Source: Herbidospora mongoliensis
Lineage (GTDB): Bacteria; Actinomycetota; Actinomycetes; Streptosporangiales; Streptosporangiaceae
NCBI RefSeq assembly: GCF_001570545.1
Contig: NZ_BBXD01000011.1
Coordinates: forward strand, 620,001-684,000
Length of the DNA: 64,000 nt
Reading direction: 5' to 3'
A model generated the notes under the pieces. It did not search any database, was not told where the DNA came from, and worked only from the letters and a program-made list of their open reading frames with translations. This document shows positions 1-9,469 of this stretch, piece after piece. Made by a program: the position numbers and the translations under genes. Numbering within the stretch: the stretch's first letter is position 1; each line of letters begins with the position of its first letter.

Positions 1-462
1 CTGACCGCCCACGGCAGCCGTCCTGAGCTGATCAACGGCCAGGTGAGCCCGTTCGGCAAGGTCCAGGTCCCCGGCAGCGTGGCGGCCCTGCTCGAGCTGC
101 GGCTGGGCGCCAAGGGCCACGACGCCCTGGGCTACTCGATCCACGTCCCCCACTACCTCGCCCAGGCCGAATACCCGCAGGCCGCGGTGACCGCCCTGGA
201 GGCGATCACGAGGAACACCGGCCTGGTCTTCCCGATGGACGCCCTGCGTGACGCCGCCGACAAGACCACGACCGAGATCGAGGAGCAGATCCAGGCCAGC
301 GCCGAGCTGTCGGGCGCCATCTCGGGCCTGGAGCAGCAGTACGACGCCTTCACCGCCGGCAAGGACAACCTGCTGGCCGAGTCGACCCCGATGCCCACCG
401 GCGACGAACTGGCCGCCCAGTTCGAGGCCTTCCTGGCGGAGCGCGACGACCGAGATGGCTGA
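1..462 (+). CDS. PAC2 family protein, 5' end outside the window
   Basis: The frame is open from base 1 to the TGA at 460-462, so only the C-terminal 153 residues are present. The opening residues TAHGSRPEL, then QVPGSVAALLE, GHDALGYSIHVPHYLAQ and EYPQAA, match the C-terminal half of actinobacterial PAC2 proteins (proteasome-assembly-chaperone-like fold). Their role in actinobacteria is not firmly established. The last part is a helical segment rich in Glu and Gln, as is usual for the family. The stop codon overlaps the start of the next gene by 8 bases, so the two genes are probably translationally coupled. Family call is strong; precise function is unknown. Confidence 0.85.
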   Translation: MTAHGSRPELINGQVSPFGKVQVPGSVAALLELRLGAKGHDALGYSIHVPHYLAQAEYPQAAVTALEAITRNTGLVFPMDALRDAADKTTTEIEEQIQASAELSGAISGLEQQYDAFTAGKDNLLAESTPMPTGDELAAQFEAFLAERDDRDG

Positions 463-1465
463 TGACGTGCGGGTCGGGCTGGTCGGATACGGTCCGGCCG
501 GCGAGTTCTTCCACGCCCCGCTGATCACGGCCACCCCGGGCCTGCGGCTGACCGCCGTGGTGACCGGCGACCCGGCGAAGGCGGCCCGCATCGGGCCCGG
601 TGTCGTGGTGGTCCGGCACGCCGCCGACCTCCACTCCCTGGTCGACCTCGTCGTGGTCGCCTCGCCGAACCGCACCCATGTGCCGATCGCGAGCGAGGCG
701 CTGCGGGCCGGCCTGCCTGTCGTGGTCGACAAACCCCTGGCCGCGACCGCGGAAGAGGCCCTGGAACTGGCCGCGCTGGCCCGGGAGCGGGGCCTGCTGC
801 TGACGGTCTTCCAGAACCGGCGCTGGGACGGCGACTTCCTCACGATCGCGAAGCTCCGGCCCCGGCTGGGCGAGATCCGCCGCTTCGAGTCGCGGTTCGA
901 ACGCTGGCGCCCGGTGCCGAAGGGCGGCTGGCGCGAGCAGGGAGGCCCCGAGGACCTCGCCGGTCTCCTCTACGACCTGGGCAGCCACCTGGTCGACCAG
1001 GCACTCCAGCTGCTGGGCCCGGTGACGTCGGTCTACGCCGAGGCCGACACCCGGCGGGCGGGCGTGCGGGCCGACGACGACAGCTTCATCGCCCTCACCC
1101 ACGTGGGCGGCGCGCGGTCACACCTGTGGGTGAGCGCGGTCGCGGCGGAACTGGGCCCGCGATTCCGCGTGCTGGGCTCCGAGAACGCGTACACGAAATG
1201 GGGCATGGATCCGCAGGAGGACCGCCTCCGCGCGGGCCGCAGCCCGGCCGAGCCCGGCTTCGGCGAGGGCGACTTCGGGTTCCTCCGCGAGGAGCGCGTG
1301 CCGACCGAGCCGGGCAACTACCTGGCCTTCTACGAAGGCGTCGTGGCGGCGCTACGGGGCGAGGGCCCGGCCCCGGTGACACCGGAGTCGGCGGCCGAGA
1401 CCCTGACGGTGCTGCGGGCGGCCCGGGTGTCGGCCGACGAGCGCCGTGTGATCACGCTGAGCTGA
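455..1465 (+). CDS. Gfo/Idh/MocA family oxidoreductase
   Basis: 336-residue NAD(P)-dependent oxidoreductase. The N-terminal Rossmann motif is GLVGYGPAGEFFHAP (residues 8-22). The conserved E/D-K-P step appears as VVVDKPLAAT near residue 90, and the C-terminal dimerisation/substrate domain contains YDLGSHLVDQAL (the G-x-H-x-x-D motif). The ATG at 455 lies inside the end of the PAC2 gene and places the Rossmann motif where it belongs; longer readings of the frame only add sequence that overlaps PAC2. Relatives act on sugars, inositols or their derivatives; the substrate cannot be told from sequence. A strong hairpin follows at 1512-1536. Confidence 0.88.
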   Translation: MADDVRVGLVGYGPAGEFFHAPLITATPGLRLTAVVTGDPAKAARIGPGVVVVRHAADLHSLVDLVVVASPNRTHVPIASEALRAGLPVVVDKPLAATAEEALELAALARERGLLLTVFQNRRWDGDFLTIAKLRPRLGEIRRFESRFERWRPVPKGGWREQGGPEDLAGLLYDLGSHLVDQALQLLGPVTSVYAEADTRRAGVRADDDSFIALTHVGGARSHLWVSAVAAELGPRFRVLGSENAYTKWGMDPQEDRLRAGRSPAEPGFGEGDFGFLREERVPTEPGNYLAFYEGVVAALRGEGPAPVTPESAAETLTVLRAARVSADERRVITLS

Positions 1466-1511
1466 TCCGGCCGGAGGTGGTCGGGTGGCCGGCCACGACG
1501 GCGGGATCGTT

Positions 1512-1536
1512 CGGTGCGGCGGGAGGCGCCGCACCG
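1512..1536. terminator. hairpin between convergent genes
   Basis: CGGTGCGGCG (1512-1521), a 5-base loop and CGCCGCACCG (1527-1536) form a perfect 10-bp stem. It lies between the oxidoreductase stop (1465) and the phosphatase stop on the other strand (1549), so it can serve both. There is no U-tract, as is common in high-GC actinobacteria. Confidence 0.6.
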
Positions 1537-1548
1537 GACGGAAGTCCC

Positions 1549-2361
1549 TCAGTCGAGCAGGCGGGCGCGCAGCGCGGCGGTGTCGTCCTCGGTCCAGCCG
1601 TGCCTTGCCAGCCAGCCCATCGGGCCGCCGTAGCGGGTGTCGAGGATCTCCAGGAAGTGCTCGATGTACTCCGCGCGCGGCACATGGCTGTCGGCGGGCT
1701 TGGAGTCCAGGTCGACGCGGTAGGTGTCGCTGGAGCGGAGCCGTTCCAGGATCGCCGCGATGCGCTCCCCGGTCGCCACGTAGTCGGCCACGATGGCCTC
1801 CCGGGTCACCCCGGCGACCTCCTCGGCCAGTGCGCACAGGACGCCGGTGCGGTCCTTGCCGGCCGCGCAGTGGACCAGTGCGGCACCGTCGCTCTTGGCC
1901 AACGCGCGCAGCGCGGCCACCACGGAGTCGGGGCGGTCGCGCAGGTAGCCGTAGTAGTGGCCGGTGACCCGCAGTTCGGGGTCGAGGCGCTCGGCGTCGT
2001 TCCACGGCAGCGCCCGCTCGTCGAGCTCTTCGGATTCTTCCGGGTCGTCGCTGGCGGCGTCGGTGAACAGGCCGCCCTCGGCGAACAGTGTGTGGTGGTG
2101 GATCTCCACATCGGGCTCGTCGACGATCGGGCCGGGGCCCTCCAACCGGACCTCGGTGTTGGACCGCAGGTCGATGACGTCGCGCAGCTTCAGCTCCGTC
2201 ACCAGCAGGTTCACATCGGCCGGGGTGAGGCTCTGCAGGTTGTCGGCGCGCAGGATGCGGCCGGGCCGGGTCAGGCCGCCGTCAACGGTCGGCAGGCCCC
2301 CGAGGTCCCGGACGTTGACAGCGCCTTCGAGAACTATCCATCGCCCATTCTCATTCATCAC
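1549..2361 (-). CDS. tyrosine-protein phosphatase (DSP-like, Y_phosphatase3)
   Basis: 270 residues. The phosphatase signature HCAAGKDRTG gives the catalytic Cys165 and Arg171 of the C-x5-R loop. The N-terminal part (VNVRDLGGLPT, RPGRILRADNLQSLT, VIDLRSNTEV) is typical of the bacterial Y_phosphatase3 / MptpB-like family, some of which act on phosphotyrosine and some on phosphoinositides. There is no signal peptide. The ATG at 2361 starts a natural N terminus just before the family motif. It is followed 65 bp upstream on the same strand by the end of the NB-ARC gene, so co-transcription is possible. Confidence 0.88.
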   Translation of the reverse strand: MMNENGRWIVLEGAVNVRDLGGLPTVDGGLTRPGRILRADNLQSLTPADVNLLVTELKLRDVIDLRSNTEVRLEGPGPIVDEPDVEIHHHTLFAEGGLFTDAASDDPEESEELDERALPWNDAERLDPELRVTGHYYGYLRDRPDSVVAALRALAKSDGAALVHCAAGKDRTGVLCALAEEVAGVTREAIVADYVATGERIAAILERLRSSDTYRVDLDSKPADSHVPRAEYIEHFLEILDTRYGGPMGWLARHGWTEDDTAALRARLLD

Positions 2362-2426
2362 TTATGAGCCTATCTGTCGTAATACGTCGGCGCAGTAGCC
2401 CCTGTATGAATCCTCCGTACCCCCGA

Positions 2427-5015
2427 TCAGAGCGGAGGCCGGGCCTGGTTCAGCGCCTCTTGGGCGCGGCGGGCGCCGGCCTCGTTGCCGAGGCTCTGGT
2501 AGATGTCCAGGGCCTTGCGAGCGGGCTCGTAGGCCTCGCTCAGGCGGCCCGCGCGGATCAGCACCTCGGCCACCGTGCGCAGCCCCCGCGCCGCCCACCA
2601 TCGGTCCCCCAGAGCCTCGAAGTCCTGTACGGCCCCGCGGAGCATCTTCACCGCCTCGTCGACCCGGCCCAGGCGTTCCAGGACCCGGCCCTCGCTCACC
2701 TCGGCGCGGGCGACGCCCCAGGAGTCGCCCAGTTTGGCCAGCATCTCCTTGGCCTCGCGGACGTTGGCGTACTCGGTGAGCATGTTCGCGGGGTCGCCGA
2801 TCTCCCCGGCGGCGCGCAGGCTGCGGGCCTGCTCCCACTCCTCGCTGCGGTCGCGGAACGAGCGGACGGCGAAGCCGAGCGCGTTCCCGGCCAGGACGAA
2901 GTTGCGTTCGGCCGCCTGGGCGTCGCCCCTGGTCAGGAACATGCGCGCCTCGGCGCCCAGCACCTCGCCGAGGGCCCGCTGGGTCTGCGCCTCGGAGTAG
3001 CGGTTGCCGACGCGCTGGAAGGTGTCCAGCGCCTCCTCCAGCAGTTCACGGGCCTCGGAGTAGCCGCGCTGGGCCAGCCGGAGCTCGGCCAGGTTCCGCT
3101 GGGTGCGGGCGGTCCACCAGCCGTCTCCGCCGGCCTTGAAGGCGGTGATGGCGCCGATCAGGTAGTCCTGGCCCCGGTCGAGGTGGCCGCTGGTGAACAG
3201 GGTCATCCCGACCGCGCGCATGGCGCGGGCCGCCCACCAGGCCTCGTTCTGCTCGGTGAGCAGGTCGAGGGCGCGCTGGGCGTCTCTCAGGGCTTCCTCG
3301 CCGCGTCCCACTCCGCCGGCGACGGCCGAGCGTTCCAGCAGGGCGATGCCGAGGGCCCGGGGGTCGTTCATCTGTTCGGCGGCATGGCAGATGACGTCGG
3401 CGACGGCCTGCCAGTCGGACCAGTAGGCCCGCAGCGAGTGGCACAGGGAGCAGAAGGCCCGGCCGATGCCCCAGGCCAGGTCCCACAGTTCCAGCTGCTG
3501 GGCGGTGTGCACGGCCGACAGCAGCGACAGGCGTTCGGCGGAGAACCAGGCGCCCGAGGTGATCTCGGGGCCCTTCGGCACCCGGATCGCGGCGCCGGCG
3601 GGCTCGATGCGGGGCCAGGTGATCTCGGTGGGGACGTGCGCGGCGGGTTCGCGGCGGCCCGGACGGGGGCTCCAGTCCTGCGGCCAGCGGGTGGCGGCGG
3701 CGGCCTCGGCGCGGCGGCGGTAGCCGTACAGGACGCGTTCCATGGCGTTGTGGCGGGTGGGGGCGTGGTCGGCGCGCTGTTCCTGGGCGAACAGGCGGAC
3801 CAGGTCGTGGAGGCGGTAGCGGGTCTGGCCGGTCAGGTCGCGACCGGTCACTTCGGCGAGGTGGCTGGCCACGAGCGCTTCGATCTGGTCGGCGCCGTCG
3901 GCCTCGGAGACGTCGAGCAGGTCGCCGGCCACCCAGTCGGGGACGTCGGGGGCGGGGAAGCGCGCCAGCAGGCGTAACAGGCGGCGCTGGGTGCCGGTGC
4001 ACTCGTCGTAGGACAGCTGCACCGAGGCCCGGACGCTCTTGTCGCTCTCCTTGCCGACTTCGAGCTGGTCGAGCCGGCGGCTTTCGAGGCGGTCGTACAG
4101 ATCGAGGAGGGACCAGTGGGTCCGGGTGGCCAGACGGCCGCCGCAGATGCTGATGGCCAGGGGCAGCCGGTCGCAGGCCCGGACGATGCCGAGCGCGGCG
4201 TCGAGGTCGGCGGCCACCCGATCCGAGCCCGCCAGGCGGGCCAGCAGTTCGACGCCCTGGGCCTCGGTGAAGGCGGTCACCTGTTCGTCGTAGGTGTTGC
4301 GCAGCATCAGCGATTTGCGCGAGGTGACGATGACGGCGCAGCGGGGCTCGGTCGGGATCAGGTCCTTGACCTGGTCGCCGTTCTCGGCGTTGTCGAGGAA
4401 GATCAGCAGGCGCCGGCCGCTGGTCCACGTCCACCAGAGTTTCTGCAGTTCGCTCAGGCTGCCGACGTCGGTGGTGAGGCGGGCGCCCACGGCCCGCAGG
4501 AACGCCATCAGCACCTCCTCCGGCCGCACCGCGCCGTCGGCGCCACGCAGGTCGAAGTAGAGCTGGCCGTCGGGGTAGCGGCCGGCCATCTCGTGCGCGA
4601 ACCGGGCGGCCAGCGCCGACTTGCCCACGCCGCCCTGGCCGTAGAGGGAGGCCACGATCGGGGAGTCGTCGTCCGGCTGGGCGAACAGCGCGCGCAGGTC
4701 GGCCAGGATGTCGGCGCGGCCGGTGAAGTGGGCGATGACCGGCGGCAGTTCGGCCGGGACGGGTGTGCCGCCCTGTTTGGCCTTGCGTTCACGGCGGCCC
4801 GTGGGGTCGGCGGTGACCCAGGCGAGCACCCCCGCCATCAGCGCGGCCACGCCGGTGATGCCGAGTCCGGCGGCGACCGGGAGGTCCCAGATGTTGGTGA
4901 CAGCCGCCATCGCGCTGGCCACAGCGGCCACGATGCCCACGGCCGCGGGTGCGGCGAGGGACGAGCGGCGCGGCGACGGCAGGCGATCGTCGTCGTCGCG
5001 GGGAGCTTCCGACAT
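2427..5015 (-). CDS. membrane-anchored NB-ARC / TPR protein (AfsR-like, no DNA-binding domain)
   Basis: 862 residues. Two hydrophobic segments at roughly residues 22-42 and 46-68 would anchor the protein, leaving a STAND-type NTPase in the cytoplasm. The P-loop GQGGVGKSALA (about residue 125) is followed by LLIFLDNAE (Walker B) and CDRLPLAISICGGRL (the GxPLA region). The second half consists of TPR-like helical repeats (for example LRDAQRALDLLTEQNEAWWAARAMR). Streptomyces AfsR-type regulators share the NB-ARC and TPR parts but carry an N-terminal SARP DNA-binding domain, which is missing here and is replaced by membrane helices. A signalling or effector-scaffold role is inferred. GGAGGGG precedes the ATG at 5015. 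Confidence 0.85.
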   Translation of the reverse strand: MSEAPRDDDDRLPSPRRSSLAAPAAVGIVAAVASAMAAVTNIWDLPVAAGLGITGVAALMAGVLAWVTADPTGRRERKAKQGGTPVPAELPPVIAHFTGRADILADLRALFAQPDDDSPIVASLYGQGGVGKSALAARFAHEMAGRYPDGQLYFDLRGADGAVRPEEVLMAFLRAVGARLTTDVGSLSELQKLWWTWTSGRRLLIFLDNAENGDQVKDLIPTEPRCAVIVTSRKSLMLRNTYDEQVTAFTEAQGVELLARLAGSDRVAADLDAALGIVRACDRLPLAISICGGRLATRTHWSLLDLYDRLESRRLDQLEVGKESDKSVRASVQLSYDECTGTQRRLLRLLARFPAPDVPDWVAGDLLDVSEADGADQIEALVASHLAEVTGRDLTGQTRYRLHDLVRLFAQEQRADHAPTRHNAMERVLYGYRRRAEAAAATRWPQDWSPRPGRREPAAHVPTEITWPRIEPAGAAIRVPKGPEITSGAWFSAERLSLLSAVHTAQQLELWDLAWGIGRAFCSLCHSLRAYWSDWQAVADVICHAAEQMNDPRALGIALLERSAVAGGVGRGEEALRDAQRALDLLTEQNEAWWAARAMRAVGMTLFTSGHLDRGQDYLIGAITAFKAGGDGWWTARTQRNLAELRLAQRGYSEARELLEEALDTFQRVGNRYSEAQTQRALGEVLGAEARMFLTRGDAQAAERNFVLAGNALGFAVRSFRDRSEEWEQARSLRAAGEIGDPANMLTEYANVREAKEMLAKLGDSWGVARAEVSEGRVLERLGRVDEAVKMLRGAVQDFEALGDRWWAARGLRTVAEVLIRAGRLSEAYEPARKALDIYQSLGNEAGARRAQEALNQARPPL

Positions 5016-5150
5016 CCTGGGGACCCCTCCAGAAGGTGATCTAGTCAGGATTCAAGCACGCCTGTCACGTTTCATCCGCAACTCTCAGTCTCATCGGCGA
5101 AATGGCCGTAATGTATGGCGTCTCAGTGAACAGACGTTCAAAGGAGAGGG

Positions 5151-6326
5151 ATGTCGCGGCCGGTCGTCCGGATGATCGTTCTGGTATCGATGCTGGTCGC
5201 GGGGTTACTCACCGCACAGCCTGCCGCTGCGGCGCCCAAGGCCCACCTGGTGGGAACGTGGTCGGCCGCGGTGGACAGACTGCCGACGGCGATCGGCGGG
5301 CAGACCGTGCGCATGATCGTGCGCCTGTCGGTGGGCGGCCAGGGTCTGCGCATCCGCCTGTCAAACGTGTACGGGTCCGGCGCGATCGTGCTGCGTTCGA
5401 TCCACGCCGGGCTCCAGGCCTACGGCGCGGAGATCGAGACCGGCACCAACCGCCCGGTGCTCTTCAACGGCCGGAACTACGTGCGCATCCCGGCCGGCAA
5501 GGCGGTGTGGAGCGATCCGCTGCCCTCGAAGTACGTGCGCGGAAGCGACCTCGTGGTGAGCGTGTTCGTCCCGGGCAACCACTCCCGGGTGACGGGCCAC
5601 GAGAGGGCGTACGCGACGACCTTCCTGTCGGACCCCGGTGACCACGCCGCCAACGACGACGGCTGGAAGTTCAGCTACACCAGCACCCAGTGGTACTTCC
5701 TGGACCGCGTCGCCGTCACCGCACCCACGACCGTGCCCGCCGTGGTCGCCATCGGCGACTCGCTCACCGACGGCGCGGGCCAGCCGACCGACTCCAACCG
5801 CCGCTGGACCGACTTCCTCAACCAGCGGCTCAGGGGCAAGGCCTCGGTGCTGAACATGGGCATCGCGGGCAACCGGCTGCTCCAGCCGGTGACGGGCGCG
5901 AGCGTGTACCAACGGTTCGGCCGCGACACCCTCAGCCAGCCGGGGGTGAGAACGGTGGTCCTGTACTCGGGCATCAACGACATCACCAAGGGCGCCTATA
6001 CTTCGGCGGCACCTCTCATCTACGCGTACAAGAAGCTCATCCGGTACGCCCACCGGCACAAGGTGCGGGTGGTCGGCGCCACGCTGACGCCCTTCTACGG
6101 CTATCCCGCGTGGACGGAGGACCGCGAGGCGGTGCGGCAGCAGGTGAACAAGTGGATCCGCACCAGCGAGGCGTTCGACGCCGTGGCCGATTTCGACGCG
6201 GCGGTGCGCGACCTCACCTATCCCGACCAGTTGCACGCCTCCTACGATTCGGGTGACCACATCCACCTGAGCGACGCGGGCCGCCGGAAACTGGCCTATT
6301 CGCTGCGGTTGTCCGAGATCCTCTGA
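5151..6326 (+). CDS. secreted SGNH/GDSL-family esterase or lipase
   Basis: 391 residues with an N-terminal signal peptide (MSRPVVRMIVLVSMLVAGLL, cleavage near AAAA-PKA). Residues 35-190 form the beta-rich domain often found before actinobacterial GDSL hydrolases. The catalytic block I is AIGDSLTDG with Ser204; block III is GIAGNRLL, the GxND block is YSGINDIT and block V is DHIHLS (Asp/His). The full SGNH set is therefore present. The ATG at 5151 follows a strong AAAGGAGAGGG ribosome binding site. Likely substrates are acyl esters outside the cell, such as polysaccharide or lipid esters; this cannot be decided from sequence. Confidence 0.9.
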   Translation: MSRPVVRMIVLVSMLVAGLLTAQPAAAAPKAHLVGTWSAAVDRLPTAIGGQTVRMIVRLSVGGQGLRIRLSNVYGSGAIVLRSIHAGLQAYGAEIETGTNRPVLFNGRNYVRIPAGKAVWSDPLPSKYVRGSDLVVSVFVPGNHSRVTGHERAYATTFLSDPGDHAANDDGWKFSYTSTQWYFLDRVAVTAPTTVPAVVAIGDSLTDGAGQPTDSNRRWTDFLNQRLRGKASVLNMGIAGNRLLQPVTGASVYQRFGRDTLSQPGVRTVVLYSGINDITKGAYTSAAPLIYAYKKLIRYAHRHKVRVVGATLTPFYGYPAWTEDREAVRQQVNKWIRTSEAFDAVADFDAAVRDLTYPDQLHASYDSGDHIHLSDAGRRKLAYSLRLSEIL

Positions 6327-6396
6327 GACGTCCGGTTCACGCGTGGGCCACCACGCATTCAGCGCGGCGTCACCGGGTTTCGCCACGCTGTCGCGC

Positions 6397-7929
6397 ATGC
6401 GCAACAGGACCCTCCTCACCGGCATGCTCGTCGCCGGTCTGCTCGCCGCCACTCCCGCCGAGGCGAACACCCACGACAAGGGCATCTCGCTGCAGTTCCT
6501 CGGCCGCTACACCACCGGCGCCTTCGACGCCGGCGCGTCGGAGATCACCGCGTACGACGCGCGAACCCGCCGGGTCTTCGTCGTCAACGCCCAGGCCGGC
6601 ACCGTCGACGTGCTCGACATCCGCGACCCGAGGGCCCCGAAGAAGGTCGGCACCCTGCAGACACCCGGCGCCAACAGCGTCGCGGTCAAGAACGGCCTCA
6701 TCGCCGTCGCGCAGCAGGCCGGCGACAAGACCAAGCCCGGCACTGTCGGTTTCTTCGACGCGTCGAAACTCAGGAAGATCCGTTCGGTGACCGTCGGCGC
6801 GCTGCCCGACATGGTGACCTTCACCCCCGACGGCTCGAAGGTCCTGGTCGCCAACGAGGGCGAACCGGCCGGATACTGCGACGGCGATGTCGACCCCGAG
6901 GGCTCGGTCAGCATCATCGACACCCGCCGCTTCCACGTGAAGACGGCCGACTTCAGGAAGTACATCGGCAAGGAGGACCGGCTCCGGGCGAAGGGCGTGC
7001 GCGTCTACGGCCCGAAGGCCAACGCCGCCCAGGACTTCGAGCCCGAGTACATCACCACCGACAGGCACGGCCGCACCGCCTGGGTCTCGCTCCAGGAGAA
7101 CAACGCGTTCGCGATCGTCGACCTGCGTTCGGGCCGCGTGGAGGACGTCGTCCCGCTGGGCCTGAAGGACCACAGCCGCCCCGGCAACGGCCTGGACGCG
7201 TCCGACAAGGACGGCAAGATCAACATCGTGCCGCGCCCCGTCAAGGGCATGTACCAGCCCGACGCGCTGGCCTCCTACGAGACCCGCGGCCGCACCTACA
7301 TCGTCGCCGCCAACGAGGGCGACGCCCGCGACTGGGAGTGCTTCGCGGAGGAGGCCCGGGTCAAGGACCTGAAGACCACGCTCCCCTCCGAGAAGGTCAC
7401 CGACGCTGAGCTCGGACGGCTGACGGTCACCTCGACCTCGCCGAAGAACGCCGAGGGCGTCACCACCGAGCTGCACGCCATCGGTGGCCGGTCGGTCTCG
7501 ATCCGCGACACCGAAGGCCGCCTCGTGTGGGACTCGGGCGACCAGATCGAGAAGCTCGTCGCCAAGGAGCTCCCGGCCGAGTTCAACTCCGACCAGGAGA
7601 ACAAGACCTTCGACACCCGCAGCGACAACAAGGGCCCCGAGCCCGAGGGCGTGGCCATCGGCTCGATCAAGGGCCGCACCTACGCCTTCGCCGGCCTGGA
7701 GCGCGTCGGCGGCATCGTCGCCTTCGACGTCTCCGACCCCCGGCACGCGAAGATCGTCGACTACGTGAACAGCCGCGACTTCACCGGCTCGGTGGAAGGC
7801 GGGACCGGCGGCGACTCCGGCCCCGAGGGCGTCCTGTTCGTCCCGGCCTCCGACAGCCCGACGCACAAGCCGCTGCTCGTGGTGGGTCACGAGATTTCCG
7901 GTACGACCGCCATTTACGAGATCCGCTGA
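6397..7929 (+). CDS. secreted choice-of-anchor I family beta-propeller protein
   Basis: 510 residues from the ATG at 6397, which begins a clean signal peptide (MRNRTLLTGMLVAGLLAATP, cleavage near AEA-NTH). A GTG at 6343 in the same frame would add 18 residues before it and is less likely. The body has repeated blade-like strands (VFVVNAQAGTVDVLDI, MVTFTPDGSKVLVANEGEP, DFEPEYITTD, EPEGVAIG), matching the family called choice-of-anchor I, a propeller found in secreted or surface proteins and often fused to phosphatase or nuclease domains. No such partner is present here. Its molecular role is unknown. It lies 70 bp after the SGNH hydrolase on the same strand. Confidence 0.8.
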   Translation: MRNRTLLTGMLVAGLLAATPAEANTHDKGISLQFLGRYTTGAFDAGASEITAYDARTRRVFVVNAQAGTVDVLDIRDPRAPKKVGTLQTPGANSVAVKNGLIAVAQQAGDKTKPGTVGFFDASKLRKIRSVTVGALPDMVTFTPDGSKVLVANEGEPAGYCDGDVDPEGSVSIIDTRRFHVKTADFRKYIGKEDRLRAKGVRVYGPKANAAQDFEPEYITTDRHGRTAWVSLQENNAFAIVDLRSGRVEDVVPLGLKDHSRPGNGLDASDKDGKINIVPRPVKGMYQPDALASYETRGRTYIVAANEGDARDWECFAEEARVKDLKTTLPSEKVTDAELGRLTVTSTSPKNAEGVTTELHAIGGRSVSIRDTEGRLVWDSGDQIEKLVAKELPAEFNSDQENKTFDTRSDNKGPEPEGVAIGSIKGRTYAFAGLERVGGIVAFDVSDPRHAKIVDYVNSRDFTGSVEGGTGGDSGPEGVLFVPASDSPTHKPLLVVGHEISGTTAIYEIR

Positions 7930-7934
7930 CGGTC

Positions 7935-7940
7935 TACGGT
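7935..7940 (+). promoter_or_regulatory. possible -10 of a leaderless kinase mRNA
   Basis: TACGGT (TAnnnT form) ends 7 bases before the kinase ATG at 7948. There is no Shine-Dalgarno sequence in between, which is the usual layout of a leaderless actinobacterial transcript. A -35 is not clear. Confidence 0.35.
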
Positions 7941-7947
7941 TTGGGGC

Positions 7948-9468
7948 ATGACGACGCCGCTTGACCCCGACGACCCGCGCTCCCTGGGCGAGTACCGGCT
8001 GACCGGACGGCTCGGGGAGGGCGGCCAGGGCGTCGTGTATCTGGGTGTTTCACCGTCGGGCTCCCTCGTGGCGGTGAAGCTGCTGCGGGGGGCCGACGAC
8101 GGCGTCCGCCACGCGCTGTCCCGTGAACTGGCCGCTCTGCGGGACGTGGCCCCCTTCTGCACGGCCCGGGTGCTGGCCGCCGACGTGGCCGGGCGGCGGC
8201 CCTACGTGGTGTCCGAGTTCGTCGACGGCCCCAGTCTCCAGGAGCGGGTCTCTTCGTCCGGGCCGTTGGCCGGTGGGGAACTGGAGCGGCTGGCCGTGGG
8301 GACGGCCACCGCGTTGGCGGCCATCCACGCGGCCGGGGTGGTGCACCGGGACTTCAAGCCCGGGAACGTCCTGCTGGGTCCTGACGGGCCCCGGGTGGTC
8401 GACTTCGGGATCGCCCGGCCCAGCCAGAGCGACACGATCACGGGCGGTCTCATCGGGACGCCCGCCTACATGGCGCCCGAGCAGATCGCAGGGCAGCCCG
8501 CTTCGGGGGCGTCCGACGTGTTCGCGTGGGGCGTGACGATCATCTACGCCGCCACGGGACGGGCGGCGTTCGGGGCGGATTCGGTGGCCTCGGTGCTGCA
8601 CCGGATCATGACGGTGGACCCTGACGTGTCGGGCGTGCCGACCGCGCTTCGTGGGCTGGTGTCGCGGTGCGTGGCGAAGGACCCGCTCGTGCGGCCTTCG
8701 GCGCGGGACGTGCTGCTGACCTTGGTGGGCGCGGGGCCTGACCCGCTGCGCGCGGGCGAGGCGGTGGCCCACGGCGCCTCCCCGCCCGTTTCGAACGACC
8801 CGGCGCCGGGCCTGTGGGCCGGCGATCCCGACCGGAGGCAGTTCACCCAGCCGCCCGCATGGGCGGGCCACACGACCAACGACTCCCCGGGCGGCCGCCC
8901 TCCGGCCGTTGGTGTCCCCGGCCCGACGACCAACCGCAAGGCGCTCGCGTTCGCCTTCGCGGCACTCGGCGCGGCGCTGTTCACGGTCGCGGTCATCTTC
9001 GTGCCCCCGCTGCTCGCACCCGACCAGGAGACGAACACGACCTCGACCAAGTCGACGCTCACTCCGTCGACGCTTACTCCGGAGAGCTCCGCACCCGTCG
9101 AGAAGACCACCGCGCCGGAGACGCCCGCCACCGAGACCTCGGCCGCTTCGGGCGCGGGGATACCCAAGGCGTTCGCGGGGACGTGGGAGGGGCGCATCGT
9201 GCCGTCCACCACGGCGATGAGCGAACACGACATCGCCATCGACCTCGACGCGGGCAAGTCCACCGGCAAGTGGTCGGAGGACCCGTGCGAGGGCACCCTC
9301 ACACTGACCACCGCCTCCGCCCAGACGGCCGAGTTCCGGCTCGACGACCTGGGCGGGGCGTGCATACCGGGGAACGTGACGCTGACCCTGAAGGGCGAAC
9401 AGATCGAGTACGTCTGGAACGACGACCTCGGCCTCGTCACCTACACCGGACAGCTGACCCGTAAATAG
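7948..9468 (+). CDS. transmembrane Ser/Thr protein kinase with extracellular sensor domain
   Basis: 506 residues. The Hanks-type kinase domain spans about residues 12-265: glycine loop LGEGGQGVVY (22-31), invariant Lys44 in VAVKLL, catalytic HRDFKPGN (133-140), DFG at 152-154, and activation segment GTPAYMAPEQ. A Pro-rich juxtamembrane linker follows. One membrane helix lies at about 332-356, then a Thr/Ser/Pro-rich extracellular stalk and a final beta-rich domain of about 100 residues with a pair of Cys (EDPCEG and GGACIP) that could form a disulfide. The terminal domain resembles the small lipocalin-like sensors seen on other actinobacterial kinases. The stop is one base from the convergent RloB gene. 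Confidence 0.92.
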   Translation: MTTPLDPDDPRSLGEYRLTGRLGEGGQGVVYLGVSPSGSLVAVKLLRGADDGVRHALSRELAALRDVAPFCTARVLAADVAGRRPYVVSEFVDGPSLQERVSSSGPLAGGELERLAVGTATALAAIHAAGVVHRDFKPGNVLLGPDGPRVVDFGIARPSQSDTITGGLIGTPAYMAPEQIAGQPASGASDVFAWGVTIIYAATGRAAFGADSVASVLHRIMTVDPDVSGVPTALRGLVSRCVAKDPLVRPSARDVLLTLVGAGPDPLRAGEAVAHGASPPVSNDPAPGLWAGDPDRRQFTQPPAWAGHTTNDSPGGRPPAVGVPGPTTNRKALAFAFAALGAALFTVAVIFVPPLLAPDQETNTTSTKSTLTPSTLTPESSAPVEKTTAPETPATETSAASGAGIPKAFAGTWEGRIVPSTTAMSEHDIAIDLDAGKSTGKWSEDPCEGTLTLTTASAQTAEFRLDDLGGACIPGNVTLTLKGEQIEYVWNDDLGLVTYTGQLTRK

Positions 9469-9469
9469 C

